A stretch of 47,299 bases of DNA from Taibaiella sp. KBW10 (GCF_003852495.1 NZ_QAJI01000004.1:164804-212102); one strand, 5' to 3'. Shown: positions 17,033-25,906, counted from the stretch's first letter. Numbers and translations are program-made. Notes: generated by a model from the sequence alone, not told the origin.

Positions 17033-18046
17033 ATGAGTCACATTAATAAAGAAGAGCAACAGATCGATATAGAAGATATTTTTGAGCGTTTTGAAGGCCT
17101 GAAGATTGTCGTAGTCGGTGATGTAATGCTTGATAAATATTTCTGGGGAGCTGTGGAACGCATATCTCCTGAAGCCCCTGTGCCCGTTGTGAAAGTAAAC
17201 CATAAGGAAGCACGCCTGGGGGGTGCCGCCAATGTAGCCCTCAATTGTAAACATTTAGGCGCGCATGTAACGATTGCCAGCGTCATTGGCAGCGATGCCG
17301 ATGGTAAGGTTCTGAAAAAGATGCTGACAGAAGCGGGTATCGGTACCGAATTGCTCTTGAAAAGTGAACATCGTCCTACAACCACTAAATCCAGGATCAT
17401 CAGCCGTAACCAGCAAATGATCCGTTTAGACGAAGAAGTAACGGAAGAACTGAATATAAAAGAAGAACACCATTTCATCGATACTACCTTGCGTTTTTTG
17501 CAAATTGAAAAACCGCACCTCGTTATCTTTGAAGATTATAATAAAGGTGTTTTAAAAGAAAACGTCATCCAGAAGATCATTATGCATTGTAAGAATATAG
17601 GGATCACGACTGCTGTAGATCCTAAATTCAACAATTTCTTAAGTTATAAGGATGTAGACATTTTCAAGCCCAATCTTAAAGAAGTCAAAGAAGGTTTGGG
17701 GATTACTATCGAAGTACTGAATGAAAAGTCATTATTCGAAATCCACCAGCAGTTACAGGAAGCCATCCATCATAAAGTGACCTTGCTGACCTTGTCCGAA
17801 CATGGTATGTATTATCATGATGAACATCAGGGCGCGATGATCCCGACCATGGTGCGTAGCGTGGCTGATGTGTCGGGGGCGGGCGATACCGTTATTGCCG
17901 TAGCAGCAATGGTCTACGAGCTTACCAGAGATGTATCGGTAATGGCGCGCTGGAGTAACCTGGCCGGTGGCCTGGTCTGCGAAGAAGCCGGGGTGATACC
18001 GATTTCCAGGGAAGTATTCCTGAAAGAATTACAACAACAATTTTAA
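17033..18046 (+). CDS. rfaE1: D-glycero-beta-D-manno-heptose-7-phosphate kinase, PfkB family
   Basis: PfkB-type kinase of 337 residues that would phosphorylate heptose 7-phosphate at C1 on the way to ADP-heptose for lipopolysaccharide. Family features are GDVMLDKYFWGAVERISPEAPVPV near the N-terminus, RLGGAANVALN, DPKFNN, and the catalytic anion-hole motif DVSGAGDTVIA. The opening GDVMLD(K/R)Y..G..ERISPEAPVPV is specific to RfaE/HldE kinase domains. The cytidylyltransferase half of bifunctional HldE is absent, so this is the stand-alone kinase; the adenylyltransferase partner is not in the window. First gene of a plus-strand unit with another PfkB kinase and pyruvate kinase. Confidence 0.88.
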   Translation: MSHINKEEQQIDIEDIFERFEGLKIVVVGDVMLDKYFWGAVERISPEAPVPVVKVNHKEARLGGAANVALNCKHLGAHVTIASVIGSDADGKVLKKMLTEAGIGTELLLKSEHRPTTTKSRIISRNQQMIRLDEEVTEELNIKEEHHFIDTTLRFLQIEKPHLVIFEDYNKGVLKENVIQKIIMHCKNIGITTAVDPKFNNFLSYKDVDIFKPNLKEVKEGLGITIEVLNEKSLFEIHQQLQEAIHHKVTLLTLSEHGMYYHDEHQGAMIPTMVRSVADVSGAGDTVIAVAAMVYELTRDVSVMARWSNLAGGLVCEEAGVIPISREVFLKELQQQF

Positions 18047-18083
18047 TCTGTAAATCATAAATAATTAAAAATTAACATACAAA

Positions 18084-19022
18084 ATGTCACTAGTTATCGT
18101 TGGTACCATGGCGTTCGACGCCTTAGAAACACCATTTGGGAAAGTAGATAAAATCATTGGAGGATCTGCGACCTATGCTGCCTGGGCAGCGTCTAATTTC
18201 TATCATAACATCAAACAGGTTTCTATCGTTGGTGGGGATTTTCCGCAGGAAGAAATCGATATGCTGGCCACACGTGGCGTGACTTTTGAAGGTGTAGAAG
18301 TAAAAAAAGAAGAGAAAAGTTTCTTTTGGAGCGGTCGCTATCATGAAGATATGAATACCAGAGATACTTTGGTGACCGATTTAAATGTATTAGCATCTTT
18401 TAATCCCATCTTACCGGAATCTTACCAGGATTGTGAATACCTGATGTTGGGCAACCTCGTTCCTGCAGTACAGCAAAGCGTGATCCGTCAGTTTACCAAA
18501 CGGCCAAAATTGATTGTGATGGACACCATGAATTTCTGGATGGAAGTTGCGATGGATGATCTTAAAGAAACCATAAAACTGGTAGACCTGATCGTTTTGA
18601 ATGACGCGGAGGCCAGACAACTGACCGGGCAATATTCTTTGGTAAAAGCAGCGCAGCAGATCCGCGAAATGGGGCCTAAATATATCGTGATCAAGAAAGG
18701 AGAGCATGGTGCTTTATTATTCTATAACGACCAGGTATTCTCCGCTCCGGCATTGCCTTTAGAAGAAGTATTTGATCCTACAGGTGCCGGCGATACCTTT
18801 GCCGGTGGCTTTATCGGGCATATTGCCAAAGAAGATGATTTTAGTTTTGAGACCATGAAAACCGCGGTTATTATGGGTTCTGCTATGGCCTCATTCTGTG
18901 TAGAGAAGTTCGGTCCGGAGCGTATGAAAGAAATCACAGAGAGCGATATTAAACAGCGTTTAGAGCGTTTTGGTGAGCTGACCAACTTTAACCAGGTTAT
19001 ATATACAAAAGAAAATGCTTAG
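18084..19022 (+). CDS. PfkB family sugar/nucleoside kinase
   Basis: A 312-residue ribokinase-fold kinase. It has the N-terminal IIGGSATYAAWAAS motif (substrate side) and the ATP/anion-hole motif DPTGAGDTFAGGFIG with the catalytic Asp. It differs clearly from its rfaE1 neighbour and is nearer adenosine kinase/2-keto-3-deoxygluconate kinase-like PfkB proteins. Substrate unknown. It starts 37 nt after rfaE1, and its stop overlaps the pyruvate kinase start by 8 nt (19015-19022), which implies translational coupling and a metabolic link to lower glycolysis. No terminator is seen between the three genes. Confidence 0.85.
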   Translation: MSLVIVGTMAFDALETPFGKVDKIIGGSATYAAWAASNFYHNIKQVSIVGGDFPQEEIDMLATRGVTFEGVEVKKEEKSFFWSGRYHEDMNTRDTLVTDLNVLASFNPILPESYQDCEYLMLGNLVPAVQQSVIRQFTKRPKLIVMDTMNFWMEVAMDDLKETIKLVDLIVLNDAEARQLTGQYSLVKAAQQIREMGPKYIVIKKGEHGALLFYNDQVFSAPALPLEEVFDPTGAGDTFAGGFIGHIAKEDDFSFETMKTAVIMGSAMASFCVEKFGPERMKEITESDIKQRLERFGELTNFNQVIYTKENA

Positions 19023-20439
19023 AAAAACAAAAATAGTTGCGACCGTAGGTCCGGCTAGTGATACGTATGACAAATTATTAGGATTAGTAGAAGCCGGGGT
19101 AAATGTATTTCGCTTAAACTTCTCTCATGGTGCCTACGAAAAGCATAAAGAAGTAATCGACAATATTAGAAAAATCAATAACGATTTTCCCTTCAATGTA
19201 GCGATCCTTGCCGATTTGCAAGGCCCGAAACTGCGTATCGGGGAAATGGAAAATGATGGCGTCTTCTTCGATGAAGGAGATATCATCACCTTTACCAATG
19301 AAAAATGCATCGGGAATAAAGAGCAGGTATATATGTCTTATACCGACTTCTCGAAAGATGTAAAGGTAGGCGAGACGGTACTTTTGGACGATGGTAAAAT
19401 CGAAACAAAAGTATTGGAAATCTTACCAAATGGTAAGGTAAAAGCCAGTGTAATTAATGCCGGAGTACTTTCTTCCAAGAAAGGCGTAAACCTGCCGGAT
19501 ACGGCAGTGTCGATACCTTCTCTAACCGAAAAAGACCTGAGAGATCTTGACTTTATCATTGAACAAGGGATCGACTGGGTAGGACTTTCCTTTGTACGGA
19601 AACCGGAAGATATTAAAAACCTCAGAGCCCTGATCGCGGCGAAGAACAGTAATGCCAAGATCATTGCCAAGATTGAAAAACCGGAAGCCCTGGAGCATCT
19701 CAGAGACATCATTATTGCCTCTGATGCGGTCATGGTTGCCCGTGGAGACCTGGGTGTAGAATTGCCTTTAGAGCGCATTCCGAATATACAAAAAGACATC
19801 GTGCGTAAATGTATACACCGTGCCAAACCGGTTATCATTGCCACGCAAATGATGGAAAGTATGATGGATCGTACGCGGCCTAACCGTAGTGAGATCACCG
19901 ATGTAGCCAATGCCGTACTGGAAGGTGCGGATGCGGTAATGTTGAGTGGCGAAACCGCTATGGGGCAACACCCTGCTTTGGTGGTCAAAACCATGTCTAA
20001 CATTATTGTGGAAACAGAGAAGCAGGAAACCGTTTATAATAGAAACCTGACACCTCAAAAGCATTCTCCGAGCTTCCTGAGTGATGCTTTGTGTTATAAT
20101 GCCTGTAAGATTGCAGAAGATATTAATGCGAATGCGCTGATCGGGATGACACAGAGCGGTTATACCGGGTTTATGCTGTCCAGTTTCCGGCCACATGCTC
20201 CTCTATTTGTCTTTACCAAAACACAATCTTTGGTAAACCAATTGAGCCTGAGCTGGGGCGTAAATGCCTTTTTCTATAATAATGAAGAAGGATTGGATGA
20301 CATTATTTTTGAGCAAATCGACTTCCTGAGAGAAAAAGGGCTGTTGCAGGAGAATGATGTAGTGGTGAATACGGGTAGTACACCGGTTTCGTCCCATCTG
20401 CCAACCAATATGCTTAAGATTACAAAAGTGACCTGGTAA
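19015..20439 (+). CDS. pyk: pyruvate kinase
   Basis: Last ATP-forming step of glycolysis: phosphoenolpyruvate plus ADP to pyruvate plus ATP. The 474-residue protein has the full architecture. Start TKIVATVGPASD and FRLNFSHGAYE hold the K+/PEP residues; the catalytic lysine and metal sites are in IIAKIEKPEALEHL and MVARGDLGVELP; the signature TQMMESMMDRTRPNRSEITDVANAV and GADAVMLSGETAMG are complete; the C-terminal effector domain follows from about residue 345. The ATG overlaps the previous gene by 8 nt. A strong terminator lies 24 nt past the stop, closing the operon. Confidence 0.97.
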   Translation: MLRKTKIVATVGPASDTYDKLLGLVEAGVNVFRLNFSHGAYEKHKEVIDNIRKINNDFPFNVAILADLQGPKLRIGEMENDGVFFDEGDIITFTNEKCIGNKEQVYMSYTDFSKDVKVGETVLLDDGKIETKVLEILPNGKVKASVINAGVLSSKKGVNLPDTAVSIPSLTEKDLRDLDFIIEQGIDWVGLSFVRKPEDIKNLRALIAAKNSNAKIIAKIEKPEALEHLRDIIIASDAVMVARGDLGVELPLERIPNIQKDIVRKCIHRAKPVIIATQMMESMMDRTRPNRSEITDVANAVLEGADAVMLSGETAMGQHPALVVKTMSNIIVETEKQETVYNRNLTPQKHSPSFLSDALCYNACKIAEDINANALIGMTQSGYTGFMLSSFRPHAPLFVFTKTQSLVNQLSLSWGVNAFFYNNEEGLDDIIFEQIDFLREKGLLQENDVVVNTGSTPVSSHLPTNMLKITKVTW

Positions 20440-20462
20440 GTTAGCAGAATATTTATAAATAA

Positions 20463-20497
20463 AAAGCGGCTGTTTCTTGTATAGAAACAGCCGCTTT
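20463..20497 (+). terminator. terminator after pyk
   Basis: Perfect 15-bp stem (aaagcggctgtttct / agaaacagccgcttt) with a 5-nt loop, 24 nt past the pyk stop. Confidence 0.85.
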
Positions 20498-20602
20498 CAT
20501 AATAGGTAACTTTACGTGTTTGTTATGGACTTGTTTAAATAGGTTGTGCATTAAACCTGAGCAAGCAAAGGCCATCAAAGAGGCAGACAAAAAATATATA
20601 TT

Positions 20603-21091
20603 ATGAAAACGGGATTATGGATATTAAGTGCAGTAGCTATATTATGTTTCGCCTCTGTAACCAGTGCGGATGCACAAGGAAGAGGAAAAGGACGGGGGCA
20701 TCAGGAAAAAGCCTATTATAAACAGGATAAAAGAGTGTATAAACAAACACGAAAAACGGTAGTTGTCAGGGATGCCTACAGAAGAGGTGGTGGCCCTCCT
20801 GCTTGGGCTCCGGCTCATGGATACCGCATGAAGCAACATCTGTATTTCCCGGATTATTATGCTTATTATGATCCCCGTAGAAATGGCTATGTATATTGGA
20901 ACAATAGTGCCTGGATTTTTAGCCCAGTAGTACCGCCTTATATGTCGGGCGTAGACCTCAATCGTGCCCGGGTGCAAGTAATCGGTGATCTTCCCCTCAA
21001 CAAACGACCTGAGGCCAACTGGCGCCGTTATTACCGTGCCTATCCGCCCAGTGGCCGGGTACAGGTCAATATTAACCTGCCCATTAGATAG
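20603..21091 (+). CDS. small secreted basic protein, function unknown
   Basis: A 162-residue product with signal peptide MKTGLWILSAVAILCFASVTSADA and a strongly basic, Gly/Arg/Tyr-rich mature part: GRGKGRGHQEKAYYKQDKR, then RRGGGPPAWAPAHGYR and a Tyr/Asp/Pro-rich segment (FPDYYAYYDPRRNGYVYW). It ends VQVNINLPIR. The GPPAWAPAHGYR pattern occurs in exported proteins annotated as hypothetical in Bacteroidota. It stands alone, with a 110-nt leader after the pyk terminator containing a weak TAACTTTA at 20507. Probably periplasmic or surface-associated; no function claimed. Confidence 0.75.
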   Translation: MKTGLWILSAVAILCFASVTSADAQGRGKGRGHQEKAYYKQDKRVYKQTRKTVVVRDAYRRGGGPPAWAPAHGYRMKQHLYFPDYYAYYDPRRNGYVYWNNSAWIFSPVVPPYMSGVDLNRARVQVIGDLPLNKRPEANWRRYYRAYPPSGRVQVNINLPIR

Positions 21092-21104
21092 TGTTTTCTT
21101 TATA

Positions 21105-21140
21105 AAATGGGTGCCTGTTCCACGGAACAGGCACCCATTT
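21105..21140. terminator. bidirectional terminator between convergent genes
   Basis: Inverted repeat 21105-21121 with 21124-21140 (aaatgggtgcctgttcc and its complement, tiny loop), T-rich on the plus-strand exit (gcattttattt) and A/T-rich on the other. It serves the plus gene ending 21091 and the minus gene ending 21154. Confidence 0.85.
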
Positions 21141-21153
21141 GCATTTTATTTGA

Positions 21154-22308
21154 TTAAGAACGGGCAGTAAGTGCGATTACCTTTTCTGCAATGTATGCGA
21201 CCATTTCGGTGCTCATTTCGGTATGAATCGGTAGGGATAAAACAGATTGCGCCAATTGTTCTGTATGCGGCAGTACCCAACGCGGATCGGTAAAAGCACT
21301 CATGGCTTTTTGTAAATGACAGGGAATGGGGTAGTATACCATGCTCGGAATACCGGCCTCGAGTAGCGCCGCTTTCAATTTTGTCCGGTCTATGGAGGCA
21401 TGCAGCTGCAGGGTATATTGGTGAAACACATGTTTGTTATGCGCTGTTATAAAAGGTGTTTTTATTTTCTCATTACCCGCAAAAGCCTGATTGTATTGGG
21501 TAGCCACGGCAATGCGGGCAGCGCAGTACTGGTCAAGATAAGGTAGTTTTACATTTAAGATAGCAGCCTGTATGGTATCTAAACGGCTATTGCAGCCTAT
21601 GATTTCGTGATGATATTTCTCTTTTTGCCCGTGATTGGCGATCATTTTGATGCGTTCGTAAAGCGCTTCGTCTTTTGTACATATTGCGCCGCCATCACCA
21701 TAGCAGCCCAGGTTTTTTGAAGGAAAAAAAGAGGTACAGGATATGGTGCCCATGCTACCTGTCTTCCACGTGCTGCCATCCGAAAAAGTATAAGTTCCGC
21801 CCAATGCCTGTGCGTTATCTTCTATCACCGCAATCCCGTGTTGGTCTGCAAGGTCTAGAATGGCTTCCATATCGGCCGACTGCCCGAATAAATGTACCGG
21901 GATAATGGCTTTTGTTTTTGGCGTAATAGCTTGGGCTATTTGTGATACATCAATGTTAAAAGTATGAGGATCTACATCAACAAAAACAGGTTTTAAACCC
22001 AGTAAAGCAATTACCTCTGCAGTTGCGAAATAGGTAAAAGATGGCGTAATCACCTCATCGCCTGCTTGCAGCCCCAAGGCCATAAGGGCAATCTGTAAAG
22101 CATCTGTACCATTAGCACAAGGAATTACATAAGATACACCCGTATAATTGGCTAATGCACTTGAAAATGCCGTTACTTCTTTTCCCTTGATAAATCCCGT
22201 ATGGTCGAGCACTTGCTGGATGGCAGTATCGATCGGTTCTTTTAAATGCAGGTATTGACTTTTCAGGTCAACCATTTGAATGGCTTGTGCCGGCTTGTTA
22301 TGTGTCAT
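21154..22308 (-). CDS. DegT/DnrJ/EryC1/StrS family sugar aminotransferase
   Basis: PLP enzyme of 384 residues that transfers an amino group to a nucleotide-activated keto sugar, usually for O-antigen, capsule or glycan synthesis. Motifs are MVDLKSQYLHLK at the N-terminus, CANGTDALQIALMALGL, VHLFGQSADM, EDNAQALGG, the PLP lysine in FFPSKNLGCYGDGGA, and NSRLDTIQAAIL. It resembles WbpE-like enzymes acting on UDP-3-keto sugars, but substrate class is not certain. It is a single gene without neighbouring glycosyltransferases. A -7 box lies about 50 nt upstream. Confidence 0.9.
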   Translation of the reverse strand: MTHNKPAQAIQMVDLKSQYLHLKEPIDTAIQQVLDHTGFIKGKEVTAFSSALANYTGVSYVIPCANGTDALQIALMALGLQAGDEVITPSFTYFATAEVIALLGLKPVFVDVDPHTFNIDVSQIAQAITPKTKAIIPVHLFGQSADMEAILDLADQHGIAVIEDNAQALGGTYTFSDGSTWKTGSMGTISCTSFFPSKNLGCYGDGGAICTKDEALYERIKMIANHGQKEKYHHEIIGCNSRLDTIQAAILNVKLPYLDQYCAARIAVATQYNQAFAGNEKIKTPFITAHNKHVFHQYTLQLHASIDRTKLKAALLEAGIPSMVYYPIPCHLQKAMSAFTDPRWVLPHTEQLAQSVLSLPIHTEMSTEMVAYIAEKVIALTARS

Positions 22309-22357
22309 GTATCGGATGCTTTATACGCTCACTACTTGCTTGGTGGGAGTGAATCTA

Positions 22358-22365
22358 CAAAAGTA
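22358..22365 (-). promoter_or_regulatory. -7 box for the DegT-family gene
   Basis: Minus-strand TACTTTTG, full match, 50 nt before the ATG at 22308 and downstream of the preceding gene's terminator. Confidence 0.5.
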
Positions 22366-22424
22366 AACTTCATTTTTGAGATTATTATTGTGTTTCTGTC
22401 GCCTGACAAGATGATTTTGTATAC

Positions 22425-22457
22425 CAATGGCTGTTGTATATCATACAACAGCCATTG
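22425..22457 (-). terminator. terminator after the propeller protein gene
   Basis: Perfect 15-bp stem (caatggctgttgtat / atacaacagccattg, 3-nt loop), 25 nt past the stop at 22483. Confidence 0.8.
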
Positions 22458-22482
22458 AATCACTTACTAGAATCGGAAATGT

Positions 22483-24246
22483 TTATTTTCCGGAAATCAC
22501 TACTTTCTGTACTTTACTAAATGGCAGGCCATTTCTACTAAGCTGTAAGAAATAAATACCTTCCGGCAGGGAAGCTACAGGAATCGTTATGCTTGAACCT
22601 GATACCTTTTGCACCAATTGCTTTTTACCCAGCATATCCGTTAAGCTTAGGGTATAGATACCATTACTATACTGATCCAGGTTGATGGTCAGCTGCTCTT
22701 TTGCAGGATTAGGATATACGTTTAAGGTAGCAAGTTGTCTATCCTTTATACTATTTGTGGTACAGTTCACTTTTAACCTTTGGGTCTGTGTGCTGGTGTT
22801 GCCTGCAGCATCCGTATATGTCCAGTTCACTACATAATCGCCGCCTTGTGTATAGGTCAGGGAATTTGTCGTTGCCGTAACTACGCCACTACAGTTATCA
22901 AGTGCTGTTGGCGGTACCAGGGTATAAGGACAATTGCCTTCCAATGCGATTAAAGTATCTACAGCTGCTACCGGAGCGATGGTATCTGCGATGGTCACCA
23001 ATTGTGTTTGATGTATCGTATCTGTACCCTGTACATAAGTCCATTGTATGGTGTAGCTACCTTGCGTATTATAGATTAACGGGCTAGTGGTGGTACCTGT
23101 TACCGGAAGGGTGTTATAACTGGCGGTTGGCGCAGTCAATGTAGTGTCGCAAGCTGCATAAACATGAACTAAAGGAAGTGTATCCCAGGTGGGTATTGTG
23201 GTAGTATGCAAGATCAGTTCATTGGCGATACGCCCTTCTACGGCACCGGAGTCGATACGCAGATAGGTCGTGCCATCTATTACTTCATAAGTAGAGGGTG
23301 CCGCAAAGTTTCCGGCACTGGCTAGTGCAAAGTCTCCGGACACTGGATCTACACCAAAAGATTTACCATAGAAAATGCTGAAAGAACTGCCGGCTAAAGT
23401 GGTTGTATATACCGATGTGGTGGGAATCACAGGGTTGGTAATGCTGTAAGCATGTACATTCGTCCCGGAAATAAAATAAAGCTTGTCTGCTCCGTATCGC
23501 AGCAATTTTGCATTACTGATACCGGTCAGGGTAATCGGTGTATTAAGCAAGTCATTATTGGAAGGCTCCATTTTTACAATCGAAGAGACATTGGAAACTT
23601 TTCCTAAGAGCCAGAAGCAGTTGCGAACCGGATCATATTGCATACCGGCAATGGTGCCGATACCCGGCAAAATTGTTGCGGTAACACTATTGGTCAGGGT
23701 GTCTACTTTCACGATTTTGCTGCCTATAGCAATATACATAAACCCGTTGGCAGGCACCATATAACTCGCATAAGACGATAAGGCCACCGCCGGATCAGTA
23801 ACGGGGTTCACGCTATTATTGCTCAGGTCAATCATAGAAACGGGCCCGGATGCTGCGCTCACATAAGCTTTCATATTACTGGCCTTGCCCATACACTGAA
23901 TGCCGGCGCCAAAGGTTGCATTAGTAAATGTTTTGATCGTGTCAAATCCCGGAAAGTTGGTAATGGCCATTTTAATCGGTGCCGTACCTTTGCCGCACAA
24001 TATGGCTCTGTTGCCCAGTATTTCAAAATCCTGCAGTACGTCTATACCGGCAGAACCATTGGCCGACTGGTATAAAGCCACCGATCCTACAGCCGGTGCC
24101 GTACCCGTTTTAGTTACTTTATAAACATCTCCGTTTGGCGTACCGAAATTGCCTTCGGCAACAACATATAAGCTGAAGTTTTTTGTTTGTGCCTGGGCAC
24201 TATACATACCGTATACAGCGGCTACCAGAAAAAATAATTTTTTCAT
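22483..24246 (-). CDS. BtuG-like beta-propeller surface protein with T9SS type A sorting domain
   Basis: A 587-residue exported protein. Residues 1-20 are a signal peptide (MKKLFFLVAAVYGMYSAQAQ). Residues about 25-350 show YVTN/DUF5074-like propeller repeats: SLYVVAEGNFGTPNGDVYKV, FMYIAIGSKIVKVDTLT, NCFWLLGKVSN, LYFISGTNVHAYSI. Two HYR-like modules follow at about 365-420 and 420-495 (TDTIAPVA, LDNCSGVVTAT, WTYTDAAGNTSTQ). The end, residues 505-587, is a Por sorting domain (LNVYPNPAKEQ, LPEGIYFLQL). A cobalamin riboswitch lies in its leader. BtuG of Bacteroides is a propeller lipoprotein that binds B12 at the surface, so a B12-capture role is the best inference. The inner ATG at 24246 begins the signal peptide; the longer frame to 24276 is rejected. 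No BtuB-type receptor is adjacent. Confidence 0.85.
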   Translation of the reverse strand: MKKLFFLVAAVYGMYSAQAQTKNFSLYVVAEGNFGTPNGDVYKVTKTGTAPAVGSVALYQSANGSAGIDVLQDFEILGNRAILCGKGTAPIKMAITNFPGFDTIKTFTNATFGAGIQCMGKASNMKAYVSAASGPVSMIDLSNNSVNPVTDPAVALSSYASYMVPANGFMYIAIGSKIVKVDTLTNSVTATILPGIGTIAGMQYDPVRNCFWLLGKVSNVSSIVKMEPSNNDLLNTPITLTGISNAKLLRYGADKLYFISGTNVHAYSITNPVIPTTSVYTTTLAGSSFSIFYGKSFGVDPVSGDFALASAGNFAAPSTYEVIDGTTYLRIDSGAVEGRIANELILHTTTIPTWDTLPLVHVYAACDTTLTAPTASYNTLPVTGTTTSPLIYNTQGSYTIQWTYVQGTDTIHQTQLVTIADTIAPVAAVDTLIALEGNCPYTLVPPTALDNCSGVVTATTNSLTYTQGGDYVVNWTYTDAAGNTSTQTQRLKVNCTTNSIKDRQLATLNVYPNPAKEQLTINLDQYSNGIYTLSLTDMLGKKQLVQKVSGSSITIPVASLPEGIYFLQLSRNGLPFSKVQKVVISGK

Positions 24247-24365
24247 TATATCACTTTGTTTTTTAATGACGACCAATAAATACGGAGCGATACAGTAATG
24301 TATGAGGAAGTAATACAGAACTATATTATCGTTTTTTCTCCGAAAACTTAATATAAATATGCTTA

Positions 24366-24522
24366 AAGGCAGGTCTCCTGGCTTGATCCGGATGCATCAC
24401 CTTCCCATCTTACAGACAGTGGTATACCGATGCATCTTTGAATTGGATCTTACAGTTGCGGGAACAGCCCCCGATTATCACGGGGTTCCCTTTTAATTCT
24501 TGTAGTAAAGAAACCTTTTTGC
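24366..24522 (-). promoter_or_regulatory. cobalamin (AdoCbl-class) riboswitch
   Basis: Read on the minus strand the conserved core is clear, in order: AAAGG (about 24512), AAAAGGGAA, GTG with ATC and a GGGG arm, GCTGTTCCCGCAACTGTAAG, CCACTG, GGGAAGG, and the closing B12 box AAGCCAGGAGACCTGCC (24368-24384). It sits about 120 nt upstream of the propeller gene's ATG, inside an AT-rich leader. In Bacteroidota such elements repress B12 uptake genes when cobalamin is plentiful. Outer ends are approximate. The expression platform is not obvious; there is no strong terminator between 24366 and 24246, so translational control is more likely. Confidence 0.95.
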
Positions 24523-24526
24523 GCCG

Positions 24527-24534
24527 CGAAGATA
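24527..24534 (-). promoter_or_regulatory. probable -7 box for the riboswitch transcript
   Basis: Minus-strand TATCTTCG (7 of 8 to TAnnTTTG) directly before the riboswitch 5' end, which would place the transcript start near 24522. Confidence 0.4.
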
Positions 24535-24570
24535 TGAAAAAGAATTTGCTGTCGGACATTATAAATAAGG

Positions 24571-24601
24571 AAGGGCTTACTGCAATGCAATAAGCCCTTC
24601 G
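24571..24601 (-). terminator. terminator after the dehydrogenase-like gene
   Basis: 10-bp perfect stem (gaagggctta / taagcccttc, 11-nt loop), 22 nt past the stop at 24624, T-rich on the minus-strand exit. Confidence 0.75.
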
Positions 24602-24623
24602 TATACAATGATATTTTTTTTAG

Positions 24624-25820
24624 TTAATAAGCGTAATCGCTTAAGTATTCAAAGTGGCTGCCCAAAATACCCTTGCTGCAAATGGTGGCCCTGTCAAGGA
24701 TCGTACTTTCTGCGGCTAATAGTTCAGGAATAATGTGTTTGATGATGTGACTGCCAAACATATTGGAAGCATCTCTCGGTAATTCATTCGGAAGATTGTC
24801 TACCGCCATAATGTCAATGATTTGAGCGTCATTGATAAAAGGGGCTGTTTTTGTACCCTTTGTTTTATCATAACCATATACCGGATCAGCAATGGTAGAG
24901 GCACCGAGGTTAACCGGTACAGAACCGTCGATATCACAGGTTACATCGCTGATTACGTTAAGCTTGAATGCAGGATCATTCACCTCATCTTTTTCAAATA
25001 AACGCTGAATTTTGGCATCCCAGTAAATCCCGTTGATCAGGATGTCGGAACTGATATAGGGTTGAAACAAACATTCATATTGTTCGGGATGGGCATGAAA
25101 CTCATCTCTGTGAAATTCTTTGGTATTTTTGTTTCTATATAAAGTTTCGTTTTTGAGATTAGTGTACACCGGATGCGGATATTCCTTTTCCAGGAAATCG
25201 TTGTGTGCAACGCTGTCAATATCCATCATTTCCATAATATGCAGAATACCGTGGGCCACGCGGCCATCTCCGGTTACAACGATCTTTATTGGAGGTAATT
25301 GGATATCCCTGTATTGCTTGACCATTTCGGCCATATCCTTGCATTCATAAGCCGGTTTTAAAGTAAACAGCTCATTTTTTTTGCCATAGGTAAGCAAGGC
25401 ATTATGCGCACCGACCACTCCTGCAAAAAAGCCAAATCCGATGATCCGTTGACCATTATCATAAGTCAGGGCCTCATAGTCGATCATGGTGATTTTCTTT
25501 TCAATCAGCGCATGCATTAATTTTTGGTTGTAGGCTTGTTTCTTCTTAGTATGAGAAAAGAAAAAATAGGTTTTGCCGGGAATCAATTCTGCAACAGGTA
25601 CTTCTTTGATGCCGAGCAGCACATCACAATCACTTAAATCTTCCTGAAGGTTTACTCCTGCATCGATATATTCCTGGTCGGCATAAGATCGGTTAGGAGA
25701 TGGTTGTACCACAATAGAGAGCTGAGGGTACGTTTTTACAATATCAATACATTGTTCCGGGGTCAAAGCTACTCTGGTATCTGTTGGTATTTTTCCTTCT
25801 TTAATGAGTCCGATTTTCAT
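24624..25820 (-). CDS. saccharopine/alanine dehydrogenase-like NAD-dependent oxidoreductase
   Basis: A 398-residue enzyme of the AlaDh/PNT and lysine-forming saccharopine dehydrogenase superfamily. The N-terminal domain begins MKIGLIKEGKIPTDTRVALTP, the standard opening with the substrate Arg/Lys. The region DVLLGIKEVP and TYFFFSHTKKKQAYN follows. The nucleotide-binding region is at about residues 190-220 (IKIVVTGDGRVAHG, slightly unlike the usual GxGxxG). The C-terminal part has ISDVTCDIDGSVPVN. Acidic/basic residues fit a saccharopine-type substrate, but the step catalysed, lysine synthesis or breakdown, cannot be told from this region. Monocistronic, with a perfect -7 box upstream and a terminator downstream. 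Confidence 0.8.
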   Translation of the reverse strand: MKIGLIKEGKIPTDTRVALTPEQCIDIVKTYPQLSIVVQPSPNRSYADQEYIDAGVNLQEDLSDCDVLLGIKEVPVAELIPGKTYFFFSHTKKKQAYNQKLMHALIEKKITMIDYEALTYDNGQRIIGFGFFAGVVGAHNALLTYGKKNELFTLKPAYECKDMAEMVKQYRDIQLPPIKIVVTGDGRVAHGILHIMEMMDIDSVAHNDFLEKEYPHPVYTNLKNETLYRNKNTKEFHRDEFHAHPEQYECLFQPYISSDILINGIYWDAKIQRLFEKDEVNDPAFKLNVISDVTCDIDGSVPVNLGASTIADPVYGYDKTKGTKTAPFINDAQIIDIMAVDNLPNELPRDASNMFGSHIIKHIIPELLAAESTILDRATICSKGILGSHFEYLSDYAY

Positions 25821-25847
25821 GTTTATCTGCTATGTTTTCTATTTCGG

Positions 25848-25855
25848 CAAAGGTA
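25848..25855 (-). promoter_or_regulatory. -7 box for the dehydrogenase-like gene
   Basis: Minus-strand TACCTTTG, full match, 28 nt before the ATG at 25820. Confidence 0.5.
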
Positions 25856-25906
25856 ATTGAATTGTTTTAATTTCCGGTTCGGGTCATTTATAATTAACAC
25901 ATAAAA

